A DNA stretch of 64,000 nucleotides from contig NZ_CP018620.1 in NCBI RefSeq assembly GCF_001908275.1, positions 2,852,001 to 2,916,000 on the forward strand, read 5' to 3'. Of this stretch, positions 8,547-15,851 are shown one piece after another (the first letter of the stretch is position 1; each line of letters opens with the position of its first letter). This stretch comes from Paenibacillus xylanexedens. Its GTDB lineage: Bacteria; Bacillota; Bacilli; Paenibacillales; Paenibacillaceae. The notes beneath the pieces were generated by a model, which saw only the letters and a program-made list of their open reading frames with translations, ran no database searches and was not told the DNA's origin. The position numbers were made by a program, and so were the translations under genes.

Positions 8547-9755
8547 ATGATAGTGAATGAACAGACAACCGGGAACAACAAGAAAATGACATCTTATCTG
8601 GCACCCCTCGTGCAGCAGATACCTCCATCCGGAATTCGTAAATTCTTTGATCTGGTTGGAGACAACAAGGATATTATCACATTGGGTGTGGGTGAACCTG
8701 ATTTTGTTACCCCTTGGCATATGCGTGAAGCTTGTGTATACTCGCTGGAAAGAGGTATGACCAGCTACACATCCAACGCAGGTATGCCGAAGTTGAGAGA
8801 AGCCATCAGTGAATATCTGGATACTCAGTTTGATACCAAATACGATCCCAAGGATGAGATTATTGTTACCGTGGGTGGCAGTGAAGCGATTGACTTGGCT
8901 TTGCGCGCATTAATCGTACCTGGCGACGAGATTCTCATTCCTGAACCTTCGTACGTGGCGTATTCACCAATCGCTTCAATCGGTGGCGGTATACCGGTTG
9001 GTGTTGAAACCTACGCGAAAGATCAGTTCAAGTTAACAGCTGAAGCGCTTGAGGCAGGAATCACGCCGAAGTCAAAAGTGGTTATTCTGTGTTATCCGAG
9101 TAATCCCACTGGAGCCATCATGACGTATGAAGAGTGGCTGCCTATTGCTGAAGTGATTAAAAAGCATGATCTGATTGTGATCGCGGATGAAATTTACGCT
9201 GAATTGACGTATACGCAAAAACATGTTAGCTTTGCAGCTATCCCTGACATGAAGGAGCGGACCATTCTCGTAAGCGGATTTTCGAAGGCTTTTGCAATGA
9301 CAGGCTGGAGGATCGGTTACATGTGTGGTCATCCTGAGCTTATTGCAGCCATGCTCAAAATCCATCAGTATACGGTAATGTGTGCGCCGGCCATGGGTCA
9401 GGTTGCTGCACTTGAGGCGTTGACGAATGGTTTGGGTGAGAAGGATCGGATGGTAGAATCGTATAATCAGCGTAGACGTTTAATTGTGCAGGGATTCAGA
9501 GATATTGGACTTGATTGTCATGAACCTCAGGGAGCATTCTATGCATTCCCGAGCATTCAAAAGACGGGTATGAGTTCCGACCTGTTTGCTGAGCGATTGT
9601 TAACAGAAAATAAAGTAGCTGCTGTTCCGGGGAATGTTTTTGGTCCTCAGGGTGAAGGCTTCTTGCGTTGTTCTTATGCTACTTCTGTAACCCAATTAAA
9701 TGAAGCTTTGGAACGAATCGGAAACTTTGTTTACAAACTGCAAAAAGAGGGTTAA
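8547..9755 (+). CDS. alaT: Class I aminotransferase (AlaT-like)
   Basis: A 402-residue PLP enzyme of fold type I. Visible motifs: GVGEPDFVTP near the N-terminus, YPSNPTGA and VIADEIYAEL (the aspartate contacts the PLP nitrogen), SGFSKAFAMTGWRIGY with the Schiff-base lysine, and a C-terminal FLRCSYA arginine for substrate carboxylate. GGAAG lies upstream of the ATG. It sits behind an AlaR-like regulator, which suggests an alanine or related aminotransferase; aromatic substrates cannot be excluded from sequence alone. Confidence 0.88.
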   Translation: MIVNEQTTGNNKKMTSYLAPLVQQIPPSGIRKFFDLVGDNKDIITLGVGEPDFVTPWHMREACVYSLERGMTSYTSNAGMPKLREAISEYLDTQFDTKYDPKDEIIVTVGGSEAIDLALRALIVPGDEILIPEPSYVAYSPIASIGGGIPVGVETYAKDQFKLTAEALEAGITPKSKVVILCYPSNPTGAIMTYEEWLPIAEVIKKHDLIVIADEIYAELTYTQKHVSFAAIPDMKERTILVSGFSKAFAMTGWRIGYMCGHPELIAAMLKIHQYTVMCAPAMGQVAALEALTNGLGEKDRMVESYNQRRRLIVQGFRDIGLDCHEPQGAFYAFPSIQKTGMSSDLFAERLLTENKVAAVPGNVFGPQGEGFLRCSYATSVTQLNEALERIGNFVYKLQKEG

Positions 9756-9829
9756 TACTAAAGTAGAATCTTTTTAAAATGTGATATTGTTATTATTGGA
9801 AAAAAATAACTTTCTTTTACAAAATAATG

Positions 9830-9838
9830 TGATATAAT
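9830..9838 (+). promoter_or_regulatory. Extended -10 promoter for the Spo0E-like gene
   Basis: TGATATAAT, an extended -10 element (TGnTATAAT), lies 60 bases upstream of the start codon in a very A/T-rich gap. No convincing -35 box is needed or seen. Confidence 0.5.
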
Positions 9839-9866
9839 TCAAATTTGAAATAAGTTTTCATATATT

Positions 9867-9884
9867 TGGAAACCATTTTTCCAA
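9867..9884 (+). repeat. Inverted repeat next to the Spo0E-like ribosome site
   Basis: TTGGAAA and TTTCCAA are separated by 5 bases, and the right arm runs directly into AAGGAGGGG. In RNA this hairpin could partly mask the ribosome site; as DNA it could be an operator. Confidence 0.45.
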
Positions 9885-9897
9885 GGAGGGGTTAGCT

Positions 9898-10164
9898 TTG
9901 TTTTGTGTTGAATATGATTTACCGACGAATCGTGGGCACTATCTGGCAGAAGGCGATCATGGCGACCGATGGTCGGTGAAACCCGATAACGCATCTTTGC
10001 ATGACATTTCCTTGGAAGATGAAATTCATATGCTTCGTCGCAAGATGGAACAGATCTTCCTCGAAGAGAAATCATTCACATCCGATATTGTAATTGAAAT
10101 CAGCAGTTTGCTGGATTTAAAGATTAATGAATATATGAAGGCCAACCCGATTAAAGCAAAATAA
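9898..10164 (+). CDS. Spo0E-like aspartyl-phosphate phosphatase
   Basis: An 88-residue protein with a TTG start 7 bases after AAGGAGGGG. Residues 38-80 match the Spo0E family: a first helix EDEIHMLRRKMEQIFLE, a turn, and a second helix containing the signature S-x-x-L-D (ISSLLDLKINEYM). Spo0E proteins dephosphorylate Spo0A~P and so restrain sporulation. The extra N-terminal 35 residues (YDLPTNRGHYLAEG...) are unusual for this very short family. It is a single-gene unit ended by a hairpin. Confidence 0.75.
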   Translation: MFCVEYDLPTNRGHYLAEGDHGDRWSVKPDNASLHDISLEDEIHMLRRKMEQIFLEEKSFTSDIVIEISSLLDLKINEYMKANPIKAK

Positions 10165-10202
10165 CGTTTATGCTGGATTGAAACGTTTCATTAATCGAAT
10201 TA

Positions 10203-10233
10203 GAAAGGGAGACCTGAGAGGGTCTTCTTTTTT
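10203..10233 (+). terminator. Terminator after the Spo0E-like gene
   Basis: AGACC / GGTCT arms within GGGAGACC...GGGTCTTC are followed by a run of seven T. Confidence 0.7.
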
Positions 10234-10331
10234 GTGTGTAAAGGCAAGGTGATCCCCCGATAAGCCAGGTTATTTTTTTGCGTGGAACAATTGTGATATA
10301 TTGGACATAGGAGACTAAAGGGGGAACTGGA

Positions 10332-10883
10332 ATGAAGAGATTTTGGGGGCTTACTGCAATCATTTCTATCGTTTTTCTGCTTGCTGGTTGTGGAGGTAAA
10401 GATGGTTTTTCCATATTCATCATTGATAACCAAGGAAATCCATCTGTAATCTCAGAACAGTTACAGGCCAATCTGCAACAGAAACTGGGTGAGGAACCCA
10501 AGGTGGAAGTGATTACCAGTGCAATGTATGATGTTCAGAAAATTATGGTAGAATATGCGGCTGGAGGACATGATATTTTCATTTTACCTGAGTCCGACAT
10601 GAAACAATACGGAAGTAATGGCTCCAATGTTCCGCTGGATGATACTTTTGATCCCAAGAAGTTTGAACGGGGTGTATTTGAGGGTGGAGTATTGGTAGAG
10701 AAGGGTGAAGGAGATGGAGGTTCAGATCTCAAGCAAGAATCACATCTTTACGGCATTCCGCTCGAAGATATGAAAATGTTTAAAGATGTAGAATATGCTG
10801 CGAGCAATTTGTTCGCAACCATTCCAGTGTCATCTTCCAATGTCGAAGAATCCAAAAAAGTGCTGAAGGCGCTGACAGAGTAA
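10332..10883 (+). CDS. Lipoprotein of unknown function
   Basis: 183 residues with a clear lipoprotein signal (MKRFWGLTAIISIVFLLAGC, lipobox L-A-G-C at Cys20) and a ribosome site AAGGGGGAA. The mature domain contains alternating strands and helices (FSIFIIDNQGNP, KVEVITSAMYDVQKIMVEYAAGGHDIFIL) but no family I recognise. It is separated by 37 bases from the cobU-like gene and may share its transcript. Confidence 0.75.
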   Translation: MKRFWGLTAIISIVFLLAGCGGKDGFSIFIIDNQGNPSVISEQLQANLQQKLGEEPKVEVITSAMYDVQKIMVEYAAGGHDIFILPESDMKQYGSNGSNVPLDDTFDPKKFERGVFEGGVLVEKGEGDGGSDLKQESHLYGIPLEDMKMFKDVEYAASNLFATIPVSSSNVEESKKVLKALTE

Positions 10884-10920
10884 AGAAAATTCAGAATGGC
10901 TATGGAAGGAGGGAAGCGGA

Positions 10921-11463
10921 TTGCTGATTACGGTCACAGGCGGCATAGGTAGTGGTAAAACCCGGTTTGCCCTCAAGTACGCAGCCGGGATTAGCCGGGA
11001 GGGTGTATATTTATCCACCGGTGATCATGATCCCGTTATTCCCGAATTGCCATCCGCTCATTATCGTGCCATTCATGCCGGGAACGGTCAGCATCTGACA
11101 GAGGTGATCACCCAGATTAATCGGGAATCCAATCTGTTTTTGGCGGATCAGCGAATTGTAATTGTAGACAGTCTGACCTCCTGGATGGCTGCCGGTTTCA
11201 GGGCAACAGAGGATCTGGATCATCAGCGTTCAGAGACACAGCTTTTGCTTGATGCATTATTGTCTTATCAGGGGAAGTTGCTTGTGATTACCAATGAAAT
11301 GCATGGCACATTGCATCCTACCGAAGAAGAACGAATATTTACAGCGAGAATGGCTTCGGTTAATCGGATGCTGCAGATACATGCTGAAAAGATGTACTTG
11401 CTGGTATCTGGTCTGGCTATCGATCTTAAAAGTCAGGGCATGCGAAATGAAGATGAACGATAG
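10921..11463 (+). CDS. cobU: Divergent CobU-like adenosylcobinamide kinase/guanylyltransferase
   Basis: 180 residues, the normal CobU length, with a TTG start 8 bases after GGAAGGAGGG. The P-loop GGIGSGKT (residues 7-14) is intact, as are IVIVDSLTSWM (the LLxDxLTxW segment) and the C-terminal VNRMLQ.HAEKMYLLVSGLAIDLK. The middle is abnormal: the kinase/guanylyl-acceptor stretch that normally reads RIxxHRxxR..W is replaced by PSAHYRAIHAGNGQHL, and the usual NEVGMG is NEMHGT. It acts in cobalamin salvage if active. A PduO-type adenosyltransferase lies 0.8 kb away, beyond dedA, supporting a corrinoid role. Activity is uncertain. Confidence 0.72.
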   Translation: MLITVTGGIGSGKTRFALKYAAGISREGVYLSTGDHDPVIPELPSAHYRAIHAGNGQHLTEVITQINRESNLFLADQRIVIVDSLTSWMAAGFRATEDLDHQRSETQLLLDALLSYQGKLLVITNEMHGTLHPTEEERIFTARMASVNRMLQIHAEKMYLLVSGLAIDLKSQGMRNEDER

Positions 11464-11491
11464 TGAGATGACATAAACGGGTGATATAAAG

Positions 11492-11536
11492 AAGCCTCCT
11501 TAACCACGAATTGGTGGCGAGGAGGCTTTATTTATT
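11492..11536. terminator. Bidirectional terminator cobU / dedA
   Basis: AAGCCTCCT / AGGAGGCTT arms with an inner ACCACGAATTGGTGG fold lie between convergent stops; T-rich DNA follows on the plus strand and A-rich DNA precedes it. Confidence 0.8.
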
Positions 11537-11548
11537 AAGCTATTCTTT

Positions 11549-12160
11549 TTATTTCTGCTTTTTGCTACGTCTGATCCACCAGATGATACATCCGATGACA
11601 ATGATGGCCAGAATGACATACACTACAATGGAATAGACGTCCATAAAGTGCAAAATGCTCTCCCATGATGCGCCAAGCGCAGCACCAACGCAGACTAGAA
11701 TGACATTCCAGATCAATGTACCAATGGTTGTAAAGAGAAGGAATAAACCAAATTTCATATTGGACATGCCTGCGGGAATAGAGATAAGGCTACGGACGAG
11801 GGGAACCATTCGGCAGAATAATACGGTCCACATGCCATATTTGTCAAACCATGCATCGACACGGTGAATATCCTCTTTTTTGATGCGCAGAACATGTCCC
11901 CAGCGTTCCACAATTTTCTCAAGGCGTTCGACGTCAATGAGTAGACCAATGCCATACAGGATCACAGCACCAAGGACAGAACCAATGGTTGCAGCGATAA
12001 TAACTCCTGGAATAGTGAGACTGGTATAGGTGGTCATGAATCCGCCAAACGGCAAGATGATTTCGGATGGAATCGGGGGAAATACGTTCTCAAGAGCAAT
12101 AATGAGTGCAATGCCTATGTAGCCGTATTGTTCCATGAAATCGGTTATCCAGTTTTGCAT
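11549..12160 (-). CDS. DedA family membrane protein
   Basis: A 203-residue protein from MQNWITDFMEQYGYIG; AAAGGAG lies 7 bases before this ATG, so the longer frame upstream is not used. It has the DedA/SNARE-associated pattern: ENVFPPIPSEIILPFGGF (a re-entrant loop with conserved Pro and Glu), GLLIDVERLEKIVERWG, and FCRMVPLVRSLISIPAGMSNM with the conserved arginines. There are about five membrane helices. DedA proteins are lipid scramblase/flippase-like and support membrane-potential homeostasis; several move undecaprenyl phosphate or phosphatidylethanolamine. Read divergently from the PduO gene. Confidence 0.88.
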   Translation of the reverse strand: MQNWITDFMEQYGYIGIALIIALENVFPPIPSEIILPFGGFMTTYTSLTIPGVIIAATIGSVLGAVILYGIGLLIDVERLEKIVERWGHVLRIKKEDIHRVDAWFDKYGMWTVLFCRMVPLVRSLISIPAGMSNMKFGLFLLFTTIGTLIWNVILVCVGAALGASWESILHFMDVYSIVVYVILAIIVIGCIIWWIRRSKKQK

Positions 12161-12307
12161 AATCGTCTCCTTTACTTTTGGTTTCCTTCGATTTGTCGTA
12201 TACTCTGCAGAGCACACCAATTCTTATATACGTGTAAAGCGATAGAGGGGTTTCTGAAAAAATGCATTCCCGTATTCATTATTATATTACCAATTGGAGG
12301 GATAACG

Positions 12308-12883
12308 ATGGGCATATATACACGAACAGGTGACGAAGGACAGACTTCGGTCATCGGTGGACGCGTCATCAAGGATGATGACCGAGTTGAGGCTTATGGT
12401 ACGATTGATGAGTTGAACTGTTTTGTAGGCCAGGCGATCAGCCTTATTGACTCGGCTCAAGGGGAATTTGAAGATCTGCGTGAACATCTGCTGGAAGTTC
12501 AGCAGGAACTGTTTGATTGTGGGTCGGATCTGGCCTTTGTGAAGATTAGTGAGACCAAATATAAGGTGAGAGATGAAATGGTCACACGTCTGGAACAATG
12601 GATCGACCAGTATGATGCAGAGAATCCAAAAGTGGAACGATTCATTATTCCTGGTGGCAGTCAGCTGTCTTCTGCTCTTCATGTGTGCCGTACTGTATGT
12701 CGTCGCGCAGAGCGTCGCACGGTAACATTGGGACAACATACGGACATTAACCCGTCTGTACGACGGTATCTAAACCGACTGTCTGATTATTTCTTCGTGG
12801 TTGCACGGACGGCCAACGCGAGACAACAGGTGGCGGATATTGAATATGTGCGGAGCAAAAAAGTATTCCGCCGCAAAGAATGA
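12308..12883 (+). CDS. PduO-type ATP:cob(I)alamin adenosyltransferase
   Basis: 191 residues starting MGIYTRTGDEGQTSVIGG, the hallmark N-terminal ATP-binding motif of PduO-type enzymes (TRTGDxGxT). It is followed by DDRVEAYGTIDELNCFVG and the C-terminal CRRAERR.V and YLNRLSDYFFVVAR motifs. The enzyme adenosylates cob(I)alamin to give coenzyme B12. GGAGG precedes the ATG. It overlaps the next gene by four bases (ATGA), so translational coupling to the pseudouridine synthase is likely although the functions are unrelated. Confidence 0.93.
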   Translation: MGIYTRTGDEGQTSVIGGRVIKDDDRVEAYGTIDELNCFVGQAISLIDSAQGEFEDLREHLLEVQQELFDCGSDLAFVKISETKYKVRDEMVTRLEQWIDQYDAENPKVERFIIPGGSQLSSALHVCRTVCRRAERRTVTLGQHTDINPSVRRYLNRLSDYFFVVARTANARQQVADIEYVRSKKVFRRKE

Positions 12884-13863
12884 GCCAATATTATTCGCCG
12901 ATTGTCTACACGGTGACCGAACAAGAAGATGGCTGGCTGCTGAAGACCGTGCTTCAGCGCCGGCTGCTGGTGTCGCGTAAGCTTTTGTCCAAAATTAAGA
13001 TGACCGAACAAGGTGTCATGTTAAATGGAGAGCGCGTGTATATTAGCGTCAAGGTAGCTGCAGGTGATGTCGTTGAAGTTCGGATGGAGCAAGAGGAATC
13101 GGATGATATTTTGCCTGAGCCTATTCCCTTTACCGTTCTGTATGAAGATGAGCACTTGCTTATTGTCAACAAGGATGCGGGCATCATCGTTCATCCGACG
13201 CATGGACATTACACGGGTACTTTGGCAAATGGCGTTGTTCATTACTGGAAAACCAAGGGTGAACGCTTCCGGTTCAGACCGATTCATCGACTTGATCAGG
13301 AAACGTCCGGTGTGCTCGCAATAGCCAAGAACCCTTATGTGCATCAGCATGTGTCTGAACAGATGATCGCTGGAACAGTGGATAAGAAATATATTGCACT
13401 TGTGCACGGAAGCCCTGTCCCGGAACAAGGTTCGGTGGACGGACCGATTGACCGCGATCCTGAAGAGCCACACCGTCGAGTCGTAACACCTGATGGTTAC
13501 GCTGCAAGAACGTTGTACACAACCTTAACACGTTGGTCAGGGGGCAACGCCAGTGCGATAAGCCTCAAGCTGGAAAGTGGCAGAACCCATCAGATCAGGG
13601 TACATATGACTTCTATCGGATGCCCGTTGATAGGTGATCGAATGTACAAGACACTACCTGTGCATGAGATCGATGAGCAGACCATGGCTGTTCGAGAAGA
13701 ACGGGACAGCTGGATCGAACGCCAGGCATTACACGCTTGTGAGCTGACGTTCGAACACCCAATTCTACAGGAACGCATAACGTTCCAAGCTCCTTTTCCA
13801 GCAGATATGGCCGCGTTGGAGCAGCGTTTGAATGATGAGGCAGCTCCCAGAGAAGAACTGTAG
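12880..13863 (+). CDS. RluA family 23S/tRNA pseudouridine synthase
   Basis: 327 residues with an N-terminal S4-like RNA-binding region (LQRRLLVSRKLLSKIKM) and the RluA catalytic motif HRLDQETSGVLAIAKN, where the Asp is the nucleophile. Further family motifs are LLIVNKDAGIIVHP, KKYIALVHG and SGRTHQIRVHM. Family members convert uridine to pseudouridine in 23S rRNA or tRNA; the exact target site cannot be assigned. The start codon overlaps the stop of the PduO gene. Confidence 0.9.
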   Translation: MSQYYSPIVYTVTEQEDGWLLKTVLQRRLLVSRKLLSKIKMTEQGVMLNGERVYISVKVAAGDVVEVRMEQEESDDILPEPIPFTVLYEDEHLLIVNKDAGIIVHPTHGHYTGTLANGVVHYWKTKGERFRFRPIHRLDQETSGVLAIAKNPYVHQHVSEQMIAGTVDKKYIALVHGSPVPEQGSVDGPIDRDPEEPHRRVVTPDGYAARTLYTTLTRWSGGNASAISLKLESGRTHQIRVHMTSIGCPLIGDRMYKTLPVHEIDEQTMAVREERDSWIERQALHACELTFEHPILQERITFQAPFPADMAALEQRLNDEAAPREEL

Positions 13864-13864
13864 G

Positions 13865-14062
13865 AAGCTGCGACGGGACTCTTAGATTTCCTTAGATACG
13901 CCCTCTGTGTAGTAGGTGTCGTAGCTTTCTGTACGGCAAGCCTTGGTTGAGGTCAACGCTGGTGGGCTATTCCATGTGAGGGGACTTAATGCACCTGAAC
14001 AACATGCCGTAGGCTAATCATTATGGTTGTAGACTCTTTAGTCCTTAAAGTTTTAAGGTCTT
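13865..14062 (+). ncRNA. Candidate structured RNA of unknown class
   Basis: The gap after the pseudouridine synthase has no plausible frame but shows nested pairing. An outer GGACT (13876) pairs with AGTCC (14040). An inner CCCTC (13901) pairs with GAGGG (13978). Two internal hairpins are GTCGTA/TACGGC (13918/13932) and AGCC..GTTG/CAAC..GGCT (13939-13968). A 3' hairpin CCTTAA/TTAAGG (14043-14058) could be a weak terminator. An alternative pairing GAAGCTGCGAC / GTCGTAGCTTTC exists. Overall size (about 180-195 nt) is in the range of 6S RNA, but I cannot confirm that class. Confidence 0.33.
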
Positions 14063-14074
14063 GATCCAAAAAAT

Positions 14075-14101
14075 ATAGCGAATGTGTTTTGAGCTCATTC
14101 G
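14075..14101. other. Hairpin GCGAATG / CATTCGC
   Basis: A perfect 7-bp inverted repeat flanked by A-rich DNA on its left. Read on the minus strand it looks like a terminator (TATATTTTTTGG follows), although no minus-strand gene lies upstream of it. Confidence 0.35.
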
Positions 14102-14218
14102 CAAAAGTCAGTAAAGTTGCATGGCGATGGTATCGATTTGGAGCGACTTTTGGATTTGCGAAGCAAACCAAGGGAAGCGAGAAGTCGAAACCGGAGCCAC
14201 ACACTAGGAGGCAAATCA

Positions 14219-14584
14219 ATGAGTAACTTAAAAGTATATCAATATGCCAAATGCGGCACATGCCGCAAAGCTGTAAAATGGCTTGAAGCTCAAGGACATG
14301 AGCTGGAGTTAATCCCTATTTTTGACTCACCGCCGTCAGAATCTGAACTAACAGAACTCATCCAAAAGAGTGGACTGGAAGTGAAAAAGTTCTTTAATAC
14401 GAGCGGGGAAGTGTACAAAGAACAACAACTGAAGGACAAACTTCCGGGAATGTCAGCTGATGAACAGATTCGTTTATTGGCTTCCAATGGTCGTCTGATC
14501 AAACGTCCAATCGTTACGAATGGAGAAAAGGTGACGGTTGGGTTCAAGGAAGAAAAGTACGAGCAGGAATGGAATAACGCATAA
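14219..14584 (+). CDS. ArsC/Spx family reductase-like protein
   Basis: 121 residues starting MSNLKVYQYAKCGTCRKAVK, with AGGAGG 8 bases upstream of the ATG. The redox motif C-G-T-C at residues 12-15 and the thioredoxin-like beginning match the ArsC/Spx superfamily; later KRPIVTNGEKVTVGF is the conserved KRP substrate or cis-Pro region. Length and motif resemble Bacillus YusI rather than Spx itself. No arsenic-resistance genes are near, so an arsenate reductase role should not be assumed. Confidence 0.82.
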   Translation: MSNLKVYQYAKCGTCRKAVKWLEAQGHELELIPIFDSPPSESELTELIQKSGLEVKKFFNTSGEVYKEQQLKDKLPGMSADEQIRLLASNGRLIKRPIVTNGEKVTVGFKEEKYEQEWNNA

Positions 14585-14599
14585 ACGCGCTGAATATCA

Positions 14600-14631
14600 G
14601 CCTTAAATTGTTCAAAATTCAGGGCTTTTTT
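14600..14631 (+). terminator. Terminator after the ArsC-like gene
   Basis: GCCTTAAAT and ATTCAGGGC form a nine-position stem with one mismatch and one G-T pair, followed by six T. Confidence 0.7.
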
Positions 14632-14692
14632 GGCTGATCGATGGTTGGCGGAACTATGCTATAATGATAGAATTAGTTCGATATTTTATTTG

Positions 14693-14925
14693 CTATAGAA
14701 ATTGAACTAAACATTTACACGAAAATGGAGAGGACAGAAATAACCTGAAGAAGCGGAGCGTTCGCATAAAAGCTTTCTGAAAGAAAGCTACTTCGGAAGC
14801 ATATGCTATCCCCGGATTTTCCCTTTGGAAAAGGGAATCAAAAAAATCTGGGGATAACAGCGATCAGAAGGTTGTTCTGTCATCGGAATGGTAAGTGTAA
14901 ATATACTTTAGTTTAATTTCTATAG
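14693..14925 (+). repeat. Structured repeat element, copy 1
   Basis: This 233-bp intergenic element has imperfect inverted ends about 30 bp long: the left begins CTATAGAAATTGAACTAAA and the right ends TTTAGTTTAATTTCTATAG, each running into ATTTACAC / GTGTAAAT. The interior is self-complementary: GGACAGAA..AACCT pairs with AGGTT..TTCTGTC. Within it sit AGCTTTCTGAAAGAAAGCT and a TCCCCGGATTTT / AAATCTGGGGA hairpin. A near-identical interior occurs at 28610-28831 in the same orientation. It holds no reading frame. It ends 27 bases before the exonuclease start codon. Confidence 0.85.
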
Positions 14926-14952
14926 AATCAGGACAGGAGAGAACAAATTCAA

Positions 14953-15846
14953 GTGAATCAACGTAATGAACCTACTTTGTTGCTGGTAGACGGTATGGCG
15001 GTGTTGTTCCGTGCTTTTTATGCGACATCTGCAAGCGGATATATCAGACGTACAAAGGCAGGATTGCCTACCAACGCAGTCTACGGATTTATCCGTTATT
15101 TCTGGGATGCGGTTCAGACTTTTGGGCCAAGTCATGTCGTATGTTGTTGGGATATGGGTGGTAAGACGTTCCGCGGTGAAGAATATGCAGCCTACAAAGG
15201 CAACCGGGCCGAAGCTCCGGATGACCTGATTCCCCAGTTTGCCCTGATTCGTGAAGTGATGGATAGCCTGGGTATTCCGAATATAGGTGCACAAGGATTC
15301 GAAGCCGACGATTGTATCGGGACGCTTGCGAAGTATTATACCGAAGAGACAGATATGAATGTTATGGTACTGACGGGTGACCACGACATGTTGCAACTGA
15401 TCAATGACCGCACAAGTATCATTATTATGAAAAAAGGCCATGGCAACTACATGGTGTATAATCCTGAAACGCTCATGGCAGAGAAACAACTGACACCTCG
15501 TCAAGTGATTGACATGAAGGGTCTGATGGGAGATGCCAGCGACAATTATCCCGGAGTACGGGGAATTGGTGAGAAAACAGCGTTGAAGCTTGTACAGGAA
15601 TACGGATCCATTGAAGGGATTTTGAGTAACATGGATAAACTGACCCCTTCGGTGCGTAACAAGATTGAGAATGATCTGGATATGCTTCATCTGTCCCGCA
15701 AACTGGCAGAGATTCATTGTGCTGTTCCGGTTGCCTGTGCGCTGGATATCTGTGAATTGCGTCTTGATCCGGATATGGTGATGGACAAGTTTGAACAACT
15801 TGAGATGAAGAGCCTTGGCTCTTGGATGGGAGTGGCAATAGGGTGA
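14953..15846 (+). CDS. 5'-3' exonuclease (FEN family, PolA-domain-like)
   Basis: 297 residues with a GTG start, the same size as Bacillus YpcP. It matches the 5' nuclease domain of DNA polymerase I: LLLVDGMAVLFRAFYA near the N-terminus, the acidic cluster GFEADDCIGTLA, VLTGDHDMLQLI, and the helix-hairpin-helix region GDASDNYPGVRGIGEKTALKLV. It removes flaps or RNA primers in lagging-strand maturation and repair. AGGAGAG lies 12 bases upstream. A structured repeat ends shortly before the gene and must be part of the leader or next to the promoter. Confidence 0.92.
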   Translation: MNQRNEPTLLLVDGMAVLFRAFYATSASGYIRRTKAGLPTNAVYGFIRYFWDAVQTFGPSHVVCCWDMGGKTFRGEEYAAYKGNRAEAPDDLIPQFALIREVMDSLGIPNIGAQGFEADDCIGTLAKYYTEETDMNVMVLTGDHDMLQLINDRTSIIIMKKGHGNYMVYNPETLMAEKQLTPRQVIDMKGLMGDASDNYPGVRGIGEKTALKLVQEYGSIEGILSNMDKLTPSVRNKIENDLDMLHLSRKLAEIHCAVPVACALDICELRLDPDMVMDKFEQLEMKSLGSWMGVAIG

Positions 15847-15851
15847 GCAAC

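Noticed and set aside
14920..15798. 292-residue open frame on the minus strand
   Set aside because: It is fully antisense to the clearly conserved 5'-3' exonuclease gene, has no ribosome site and shows no recognisable domain.
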